Made by a program: the position numbers and the translations under genes. Below, in pieces: positions 55,991-64,000 of a stretch of DNA of 64,000 bases. How positions within the stretch are numbered: position 1 is the stretch's first letter; every line of letters begins with the position of its first letter. This DNA comes from Hirundichthys speculiger (taxonomy: Eukaryota > Chordata > Actinopteri > Beloniformes > Exocoetidae), in NCBI GenBank assembly GCA_018398805.1, contig JAGFBZ010001279.1, forward strand, positions 1,971,501 to 2,035,500, written 5' to 3'. The notes below the pieces were generated by a model. That model did no database searches. It was not told the origin of the DNA and was given only the letters and a program-made list of their open reading frames with translations.

Positions 55991-57399
55991 TCATCAAGAC
56001 AGACTCTTGTCTGTAAACCTAAACCTTCTAATGCTTAAAATCGGGCAGAAGTGTTCTGGTCAGTGTCCAGTTCCAGTTTTACTTTGCCTCCACCACAACT
56101 GGTTTCAGTGGGAGAAGGTCCAAAATCCAGTGTATTCACCTTAACATTATCAGCACAGATATATCGCCACACCAACATAGCCCATATGCCAGGGTTTTAG
56201 AACCGAGTGGAGCAAACTAAAAACAGTCAAGCGTGATCCTGTGTTGTCGTTCTGTAGTCGTACTTCAGGACTGGTGGAAGATGTCTCTTTGATTAAACAC
56301 AGACGTTCCTGGTGTACAAAGGTCTGGCTACATGATAAGGAGACTGAATTCTCATGAAAATTGCTGAAGAATCAGATTTGTGTAGCAAGACAACTGGACC
56401 CCAAAAAGCATAAAATGTGAACATTACACTAAACAGTTTTCCCTCTCGAGTCCTGCATTTAATGTCTGTCTAAATGTCATGAGAGTTTATTTAAAGTAGT
56501 TGTTAACCAATCTGCAAGCAAATTACAAGGGAAGTTTAAAACTAAATATAGATCTGGATCCAGTAGGAGGCAAACTTAAGTCTCCGGACTCACATTTGTG
56601 TGTTTGACTTCAAAGTCAATGTCCTGATGTCTCCTTGATACTCACTTTCTTTTTCTGTAGAAACTGGTACTCTTGTTTTCTTATTTTCCTCTTGTTATTA
56701 TTAAGGTTTTACAAGACTTTCCGGTATTTCTGTTCACAGTTATTTTTGTGGGCCTGTGCGTAAAGGAACATGGAAAAAGTCATGTCCCTGAAGACACGTC
56801 AGCTGATTCTGGACAGATTTACTGGTGCCGCATCATAATCACTCCCAGTTGGAGTGGCCAATTCACCTGGACTGGTCTACGGACGTAACCAGCTCATTTC
56901 CATGAAGGCCGCAGCTGTAGACCAGCAGCAGATTACCACAGTCAGTGTGTTACTCCTGCCAGTCAGGAGGAACCTTTATTTTTTACTGCCAGTTTGTTTC
57001 ATGATCACCTCCAGGATCAGTGAGCATGTCCATCATGAGAGCTTCCAGCAAAAACAGGCAGAGGAACAAATGTCAACTAAACAATAAGCTTGGTAATTAT
57101 CTTCTTTCACGATTATCAAAATAAATCTCTTTATTTCTTTGTAGGTTAATCTCATGAACAGAAAATGTTGCATGTCTTCAACTTACATGAGTTAAATCAC
57201 TTATATATATATTTTTATAATTCATCACAGGACGTTAAGCAGGAGAAACCTATGGGGCACCGTTTCTAAAGTTGGTCATGCTGAAAATAACAGCAACATT
57301 TTGTCACATTTAGCCTCAAATCATGTTTTAAAAAGTGATGTGAATTTTTGAAAGTCACTTTTTAGCACATTTAACAAATTTATTCAATAATTTAAATCT
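55991..57399. other. No gene seen
   Basis: May contain interior sequence of the hAT copy starting at 55764. No domain or repeat family can be read. Confidence 0.25.
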
Positions 57400-57602
57400 A
57401 AATATAAATGTTAATTCTAAATGTTTAATCTAAAAGTTAAATCTAAATCTAAATCTAAATGTTTAGCTGAAATATTTAATCTAAATGTTAAATCTAAATC
57501 AAAAAGTTAAATCTAAATTTAAATGTTAAATCTAAATGTTAAATCTAAATGTTAATCTAAATCTAAATGTTAAATGTTAAATCTAAATGTTCAGGATGAA
57601 AC
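57400..57602 (+). repeat. AT-rich tandem repeat, (TAAATCTAAATGT)n-like
   Basis: Irregular tandem units built from AAATCTAAATGTT and shorter AAATCT steps over about 200 bases. Confidence 0.85.
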
Positions 57603-57644
57603 TAAATATTTAGCTAATATGCAAATTCAAGATGCTGGTAACTG

Positions 57645-57958
57645 GAAGTACCAAAATAAAGCTCGAGGAGGTCAAAGTCTGTTCGTAGTGTTGAATAACA
57701 AATAAAGAGCGATTTTTTCTGGAGAAGTGATAATAACCACCAAAAATAACTATAAAACCATATTTTACAAGTACCTTGAGGTCTTAGTGTCACTTTTTTT
57801 GCGGGACTTATAACCTGTAGCTACTGCAGTCAGTCACAAGGGGGCGCACTTTGAATAAAATACTCGGTGCAGTCTGCTGCTGGTGATACATGCCGTGCTA
57901 ACATGGCCGAGTCGATGTTAGACCAAAACATCCAGAATGCCGTTTTTTTTTCTAATAG
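57645..57958 (+). repeat. Left arm of a long inverted repeat pair
   Basis: Begins TACCAAAATAAAGCTCGAGG and ends CATCCAGAATGCCGTTTT. Its reverse complement lies at 60450-60766 with about 90% identity by eye, apart from a 26-base block missing here near 57725. It contains GTCACAAGGGGGCGCACTTT and, near the inner end, an ATG (57903) opening MAESMLDQNIQNAVFF. Confidence 0.9.
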
Positions 57959-58259
57959 TTATGCATGTAATGTATAAGATAAAATAAAACACTGACAGGT
58001 ATAATTTTACTTCACTGAGTAGTTTTAATTTTCATATATACATACATTTTCTTTCATACATTTGTTGACAATGCATTATTTTCACCACGTTGCCAAATTG
58101 ATGTTGGGAATGAACTAAAGCTGCAATACATTTGTTCAGTGTATGTTAAAACTCAAGTTAATGTTCATGGTATTGCATATTCCATTTTCTTCAAATGTTG
58201 CAGTTCTGGCACAGAGATTGATGAAAGTAGCATTACATATGTACTGTATAATCACAGGG
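57959..58259. other. No gene seen
   Basis: AT-rich sequence between the inverted repeat arm and the LINE-type 3' end. Nothing recognised. Confidence 0.3.
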
Positions 58260-58826
58260 TTACTTCTTATCCTTTGGCCATCCCGGGGTTTACCTCCACT
58301 TGTGTGTGGATGTGTTCAGGGTGCCGACTGGCGTGGTGACCGGCGACCTGGTCCTCTGGCCATCTCATCTTACCTCCTTCTGTTTATGTTTATGTTTATA
58401 TGGTGATTATATTCAATCATTTGTGTGCTCTCCTCTCTCTGTCCTCCATCCTCTCTCTGTCCTGTCTCCCCTCTTTTCTTTCTTTACCCGGATGGTCTTC
58501 GGCAGGAAGGTCCCCCCCCCCCCATATGATCCAGGTCCTGCTCAAGGTTTCTTCCTCTTCAAGTGGAGTTTTTCCTCACCACTGTTTGGCTTAAAGGTTT
58601 TTTTTTTTTCTCCCTCTGTGAGTTTTTTTTTAACCTGCCATTATCCTTGTTTAGGATTCAATATTATATTTTTATTAGTATTTTTCATTTCATTTCATAT
58701 TTTTAGTTAATGATATTTGCTCAGGGGTCATGCTCTGGGTCTCTGTAAAGCGCCTAGAGACCACTGACATTGTAACAGACGCTATATAAATAAAATTGAA
58801 TTGAATTGAATTGAATTGAATTATGT
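58260..58826 (+). mobile_element. Retroelement 3' end with (TTGAA)n tail
   Basis: Contains 'ctcaaggtttcttcctcttc', GGAGTTTTTCCTCACCACTG, TCTGTAAAGCGCCTAGAGAC, GACGCTATATAAATAAAATT and five GAATT repeats at the end. This series is the common close of a fish retroelement 3' UTR. C-run at 58511-58522. The 136-codon frame 58300-58710 lies in this untranslated region and is not a gene. Confidence 0.65.
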
Positions 58827-60289
58827 TTCAAGCTGAACATTTCACTAAAGAAATTATGTGCAATGTCATAAAAAGACAGTTATGAATGTATTAAAACAAT
58901 TGTAGAACCCTCAAGAGTATTGACCTGTTCTTTCACATAACAGGAGTCAGTTTGTATTTATCCACTGTGTTATGGCAAAATTATGAAATCATCAAACTGA
59001 TTCCTGTCAAATATCATGAGTCTTTATTGCGATGAGAACAGTCCAAACATATGGGGGTGCATCTTCTGAAGTGTTCTGAGGAGCAGCAGCTACCTCACTA
59101 CTTTATAACAGTGTTTTAGGGGGAGAAGAACCCCTCCCCAAATAATACCTATCATAAAAAGTGAGAGAAGATGTCACTTAGGAAAAACAAAGTATACATT
59201 AGATCATAACCAGAGACCATTTACAACATCTTAACTTCCCTTATGGACTTTTATTATTTTTGACCTGGTCTATGACTTATGAACTGTGCATGACCTGTTT
59301 ATGGACTGGACTCTAAACCAGCTCATTTACACAAGTATCTGCAATGGGAAGATGTTTCTTTTCATCATGAATAATTGATAATTTAGGAGTTGGATGAAAA
59401 CCAATGGCTGGGACTTTGCTGCTCCCTGTAGCAAATGCCAGGATGGGGACCAGGACTCAAAGTCTTTAGGGATACCTCCTCATCCTTGGTCAAAGTCCTG
59501 CCCCCTTATGAGTCTCTCAGCTCTTTATCTAAAAATAAAGGGAAACCAGTGTTGACATTGAGACTTGAAAACACTCAGGTTTAAGAAAGACTTAATCAAT
59601 GAGTAATTGTGTGACTGATGGATGACTGTATAGGTATTTTGGTGAAAAAGCTATTTTATTATTACTAGCAATCAGATAACAACATTAGTTCAAACACTGG
59701 ATTTTATTTTCAGGTTAGCATTCAATTTCATTATCTTAAAGAAGTCCCCCCCTATACCAGGATGGTTTGATCCAAATGACACATGGCATCACCTGTCAAT
59801 CATTGCCTCTTGTCAACTCAATGGATGGAGTCGTGGTTAAAGTGGAGCAGCAGTACTGTTGAAAACACAAAGGAACACGAGAAAAAGAAGGCTAAAACAC
59901 AGCCGGCAAAATAAAGAATGTTTTCAACTAAAAATGCTTTGCACTGGTTCGGTTACATGGCTGAAAACATATCTTACATGTGGTACATCACTGAAAAAAG
60001 GTTGAGAACCACTGCTCTAAATGACCTGCTTTACTCCTCAGGATTTATTCACGTAATCTTGAATCCACATTTACACATCTTGTTTTTGAGCTCATTAACT
60101 CATTAACTTTGGTCAACACAGTGTGAGTTTTAGCCGCCGGGCCAGCAGTGTAAATAAAAACGACTATACGCTAACGTTACACATGAAGTGCATTGGTGCT
60201 AATAGAAAATCTGTAAAATAAACCTGGATTAGTAAAGTTACACGATGCTACGTGATCTGGAAAACCACATTTACCGAGGTGGCCTGTGA
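58827..60289. other. No gene seen; orphan hAT end
   Basis: At 59992-60015, GAAAAAAGGTTGAGAACCAC and TGCTCTAA match the right end of a hAT family ('...ggttgagaaccactg'). A left end was not found. The rest is unremarkable. Confidence 0.35.
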
Positions 60290-60412
60290 CGGTCCTGGTC
60301 CTGTGATGGTCCTGGTCCTGGTCCTGTGATGGTCCTGGTCCTGCGATGTTCCTGGTCCTGGTCCTGCGATGTTCCTGGTCCTGGTCCTGTGATGGTCCTG
60401 GCCCTGTGGTGC
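60290..60412 (+). repeat. GGTCCTG minisatellite
   Basis: Tandem GGTCCTGGTCCTG(T/C)GATG units, roughly seven, about 120 bases. On the minus strand it encodes a repetitive GPSQDQDQ peptide inside a 117-codon frame (60177-60530). Confidence 0.9.
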
Positions 60413-60449
60413 CTCCCGAAAATGTACAAATGGCCGCCAAAACGGCTCT

Positions 60450-60766
60450 CCAGATGTTTTGGGCTAACATCGACTCGGCCATGTTAGCACGGCATGTATC
60501 ACCAACAGCAGACTGCACCAAGTATTTCATTCAAAGTGCGCCCCCTTGTGACTGACTGTAGTAACTACAGGTTATAAGTCCTGCAAAAAAAGTGACACTA
60601 AGACCTCAAGGTACTCGTAAGATATAGTTTTATAGTTATTTTTGGTGGTTATTATCACTTTAATCTATGTCCAAGAGTCAACTTCTCCAGAAAAAAATCG
60701 CTCTTTATTTGTTATTCGACACTACGAACGGACTTTGACCTCCTCAAGCTTTTATTTTGGTTTTAT
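60450..60766 (-). repeat. Right arm of the long inverted repeat pair
   Basis: Reverse complement of 57645-57958. The inner end opens MAESMLAQNIWRAVLAA on the minus strand (ATG at 60483-60481), parallel to the frame in the left arm. It retains the 26-base block (around TCCAAGAGTCAAC) absent from the left arm. Confidence 0.9.
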
Positions 60767-61024
60767 AGTTGGCTATGAACGCACCTCTTTACCAGCTGTT
60801 ACCCAACAGCAGTTTTGATGATTTTGACTTTATACACCAACACAATTGATTTGAAATGAAACAACCAAGAGATGTGATTACGATGTAGCCTTTCAACTGT
60901 ATAATTACATTTACCATTTAGGAATCACATGTTTCTTTAATTCAGAATAATTGATTTAATTGAATTGAATTGAATGACAACTATCCGTCCAGATATCTGG
61001 ATGCAGGATATCTGGATACCTGGA

Positions 61025-61778
61025 TATCTGTAAACATTTCAGTCCTGGTGCTACTGGATCTCAGTGCTGCATTTGCCACGGTTGACCTTAACACCTTACT
61101 AGACCTGCTGAAAAACTCGGTAGGACTTTCTGGCACTACAATAAAATTGTTAAAAGTCCTATCTAAAAAAGAGGGACTACTTTGTGTCTATAGGCTACTA
61201 TAAATCTGAGCAAACTAAATTAACTTGTGGAGTTCCCCAAGGCTCCATCTTGGGGCCACTGCTGTTCAACATCTACATGCTCCCACTCGCTCAAATTATG
61301 AAAAACAACAAAATATTTTACCACAACTATGCTGATGACACAGAAATCTACATAACCATCTCACCAGGAGACTACAGTCCGATCCAAACACTGACCAGAT
61401 GCATTGATCAAATTAGAGACTGGATGTGTCAGAACTTCCTTCAGTTAAATGGAGACAAAACTGAAATAACAGTTTTTGGAGCCAAGGAAGAAAGATTAAA
61501 AGTCAGCACTCAACTTCAAAAAACTAAGAAACCAAAAACAAAGCCAGAAACCTGGTGTAGTCATGGATTCAGACCTGAACAGCAGTCACATCAATACAGT
61601 CGTGAAATCAGCCTATTATCAGTTAAAGAACATATCCAGGATTAAAGGACTGATGTCTTCAGGATTTAGAAAAGCATTTATCTTCAGTAGACTAGACTAC
61701 TGTAACTCTGTCCTGACAGGTCTCCCTAAAAAGACCATCAGACAGCTGCAGTTAATCCAGAACGCTGCTGCTCGAGTC
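61025..61778 (+). pseudogene. L2-type LINE reverse transcriptase, second copy
   Basis: Motifs in order: LLDLSAAFATVDLNTLLDLL (61043-61105; the usual FDTVDH reads FATVDL, removing the first catalytic Asp); a frameshift near 61190; [19 protein letters not shown] (61217-61275); catalytic YADDTEIY (61328-61351); [15 protein letters not shown] (61436-61480); a second frameshift near 61555; [20 protein letters not shown] and RLDYCNSVLTGLPKKTIRQL (61563-61750), ending IQNAAARVLTNTRK as the minisatellite begins. Confidence 0.9.
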
Positions 61779-63347
61779 CTCACTAACACCAGGAAACTGG
61801 ATCATATAACTCCAGTCCTCACTAAGACCAGGAAACTGGATCATATAACTCCAGTCCTCACTAACACCAGGAAACTGGATCATATAACTCCAGTCCTCAC
61901 TAACACCAGGAAACTGGATCATATAACTCCAGTCCTCACTAACACCAGGAAACTGGATCATATAACTCCAGTCCTCACTAACACCAGGAAACTGGATCAT
62001 ATAACTCCAGTCCTCACTAACACCAGGAAACTGGATCATATAACTCCAGTCCTCACTAACACCCAGGAAACTGGATCATATAACTCCAGTCCTCACTAAC
62101 ACCAGGAAACTGGATCATATAACTCCAGTCCTCACTAACACCAGGAAACTGGATCATATAACTCCAGTCCTCACTAACACCAGGAAAACTGGATCATATA
62201 ACTCCAGTCCTCACTAACACCAGGAAACTGGATCATATAACTCCAGTCCTCACTAACACCAGGAAACTGGATCATATAACTCCAGTCCTCACTAACACCA
62301 GGAAACTGGATCATATAACTCCAGTCCTCACTAACACCAGGAAACTGGATCATATAACTCCAGTCCTCACTAACACCAGGAAACTGGATCATATAACTCC
62401 AGTCCTCACTAAACACCAGGAAACTGGATCATATAACTCCAGTCCTCACTAACAACACCAGGAAACTGGATCATATAACTCCAGTCCTCACTAACACCAG
62501 GAAAACTGGATCATATAACTCCAGTCCTCACTAAACCCAGGAAACTGGATCATATAACTCCAGTCCTCACCAACACCAGGAAACTGGATCATATAACTCC
62601 AGTCCTCACTAACACCAGGAAACTGGATCATATAACTCCAGTCACTAACACCAGGAAACTGGATCATATAACTCCAGTCCTCACTAACACCAGGAAACTG
62701 GATCATATAACTCCAGTCCTCACTAACACCAGGAAACTGGATCATATAACTCCAGTCCTCACTAACACCAGGAAACTGGATCATATAACTCCAGTCCTCA
62801 CTAACACCAGGAAACTGGATCATATAACTCCAGTCCTCACTAACACCAGGAAACTGGATCATATAACTCCAGTCCTCACTAACACCAGGAAACTGGATCA
62901 TATAACTCCAGTCCTCACTAACACCAGGAAAGGAAACTGGATCATATAACTCCAGTCCTCACTAACACCAGGAAACTGGATCATATAACTCCAGTCCTCA
63001 CTAACACCAGGAAACTGGATCATATAACTCCAGTCCTCACTAACACCAGGAAAGTGGATCATATAACTCCAGTCCTCACTAACACCAGGAAAGTGGATCA
63101 TATAACTCCAGTCCTCACTAACACCAGGAAACTGGATCATATAACTCCAGTCCTCACTAACACCAGGAAACTGGATCATATAACTCCAGTCCTCACTAAC
63201 ACCAGGAAACTGGATCATATAACTCCAGTCCTCATTAACACCAGGAAACTGGATCATATAACTCCAGTCCTCACTAACACCAGGAAACTGGATCATATAA
63301 CTCCAGTCCTCACTAACACCAGGAAACTGGATCATATAACTCCTGTC
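61779..63347 (+). repeat. 39-base minisatellite, about 40 units, inside L2
   Basis: Unit CTCACTAACACCAGGAAACT plus GGATCATATAACTCCAGTC, encoding LTNTRKLDHITPV in the LINE frame. Most units are identical; a few carry a one-base insertion, a deletion or AACTGG/AAGTGG changes (for example 62063, 62188, 62413, 62450, 62641, 62930). Since 39 is a multiple of 3, long stretches stay open on both strands: 63054-63452 on +, and 62491-62901 and 62898-63335 on -, where every unit contains MIQFPGVSEDWSY. Confidence 0.98.
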
Positions 63348-64000
63348 CTCAGATCTTTACACTGGCTTCCTGTTTGTCAAAGAATTGACTTCAAAATCCT
63401 GCTGTTAGTTTACAAAGCACTGAATGCATGGGCGAGGCTAGCCCTTTTTTAGGGGTCTTCAGCACCCCTAAATTGAAATTCAGCACCCCAAAAACCTGGA
63501 GTAAGAAATGTTGTTATTCTAAAATTTTAGTTCGCATTCGACAGGCTTAGATAATGTCCAAAACTTAATCCCTAGTTTGTGGTTTAAGTTTATATTTTAA
63601 GAATGAAAATGAAAACGACCCCGCCTAATGGTATCATCCTCTTCTCACTAACGTTACTTGTGGGTTGTGGTGGGGCTCATTGGGTGATCAGCACCCCTAA
63701 AGCTCTGACCCTAGAATTGCTCCTGACTGAATGGTTTAGGACCAAAATACATTCAGGATCTTCTGGTTGGTTCTGAACCCACCAGATCCCTCAGGTCATC
63801 AGGGTCATGTCTACTTTCTGTTCCCAGAGTCAGAACTAAACACGGAGTAGAAGCGTTCAGTTTTTATGCTCCTCAAATGTGGAACAAACTCCCAGAAACC
63901 TGCAGGTCTGCTGAAACTCTCAGCAGTTTTAAATCAAGGTTAAAAACTTTTCTATTTGCCACATTTTATCAAAACAATCAACTTTTATTTCTTGCATTTT
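63348..64000 (+). pseudogene. L2-type LINE C-terminal domain, split by a hAT
   Basis: After the last repeat unit, LRSLHWLPVCQRIDFKILLL (63349-63408) and VYKALN lead into the hAT insertion. Beyond it the frame resumes with NGLGPKYIQDLLVG, SLRSSGSCLLSVPRVRTKHG and FSFYAPQMWNKLPETCRSAE, the usual C-terminus of L2 ORFs ('FS..AP..WN.LP'). It ends at LSSFKSRLKTFLFAT near 63960. Confidence 0.85.
63427..63725. mobile_element. hAT-type MITE, 299 bases, inside L2
   Basis: ACTGAATG is repeated exactly on both sides (63419-63426, 63726-63733). The ends CATGGGCGAGGCTAG and (complement) CAGGAGCAATTCTAG pair imperfectly. CAGCACCCCTAAA occurs inside both ends. No coding capacity. Confidence 0.9.

Larger units (their letters stand above)
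61025..64000 (+). mobile_element. L2-type LINE, second copy, runs off the window
   Basis: It starts inside the reverse transcriptase (VLVLLDLSAAFATVDLNTLL) and continues through the catalytic region, thumb, a roughly 40-unit minisatellite and the C-terminal domain. It is interrupted by a 299-base hAT element and reaches the start of the 3' end at 63910 (TTTTAAATCAAGGTTAAAAA). The copy is better preserved at its C-terminus than the one at 35.6 kb. The window ends before its tail. Confidence 0.88.

Noticed and set aside
58300..58710. 136-codon ORF
   Set aside because: It is in a retroelement 3' untranslated region and includes homopolymer runs.
60177..60530. 117-codon minus-strand ORF with GPSQDQDQ repeats
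   Set aside because: Most of it is a GGTCCTG minisatellite; only the first residues (MAESML...) are shared with the left inverted arm.
61752..63335. Long minus-strand ORFs (80-145 codons) made of a 13-residue repeat
   Set aside because: They are the antisense reading of the 39-base minisatellite inside an L2 LINE; no promoter, domain or unique sequence supports a gene.

Overview
The window looks like intergenic or intronic DNA of a ray-finned (teleost) fish. It has eukaryotic base composition, many simple repeats, and a dense layer of decayed transposable elements of types known from teleosts: Tc1/mariner, hAT, Tigger/pogo-like MITEs, L2-type and RTE-type LINEs, GATG-tailed short elements and tRNA-like SINEs. 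I found no intact host gene, rRNA, tRNA, CRISPR array or bacterial feature. Nearly every open reading frame over 60 codons is chance, a transposon remnant or a tandem repeat. Two places have exon-like structure (50.87-51.38 kb on +, 15.40-16.05 kb on -); both are weak candidates.

Layout. 1-8 kb: mostly unique sequence with one Tc1/mariner remnant (1.0-2.2 kb) and two long poly-G tracts. 8.4-10.2 kb: a GATG-tailed element, a full-length but dead Tc1-like element, and the 3' half of another. 11.8-13.0 kb: a hAT element with a BED-finger start. 14.7-18.7 kb: SINE and RTE fragments, a possible host terminal exon, and a cluster of three palindromes. 22.5-26.5 kb: two inverted copies of a Tigger-like MITE around opposed LINE fragments. 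28.0-28.9 kb: a MITE built on a TAGCGGG word. 29.8-30.7 kb: microsatellites. 31.5-33.9 kb: a Tc1-like gene split by a foldback MITE and followed by a 1.2-kb minisatellite. 35.3-38.1 kb: a dispersed repeat split by an L2 LINE that carries its own minisatellite. 39-42 kb: old repeats and a possible LTR. 43.0-46.3 kb: a nested stack of at least three DNA elements and a LINE. 47.7-48.9 kb: a Tc1-like element. 51.8-53.9 kb: two solo-LTR-like copies and a hAT element. 54.9-55.9 kb: a LINE fragment and a hAT end. 57.6-60.8 kb: a long inverted repeat pair. 61.0-64.0 kb: a second L2 LINE, running off the window, with a roughly 40-unit minisatellite and a small hAT insertion.

The most notable pattern is that all three large minisatellites lie in the 3' coding end of a transposable element. 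The two inside L2 copies start at the same codon of the reverse-transcriptase gene, although their units differ (59 bp and 39 bp). That suggests a recurrent, sequence-seeded expansion at one position of this LINE family. Several insertions keep clean target-site duplications, so part of the insertion order can be read from the sequence. Family names rest on remembered teleost repeat patterns and visible motifs; no database was searched.
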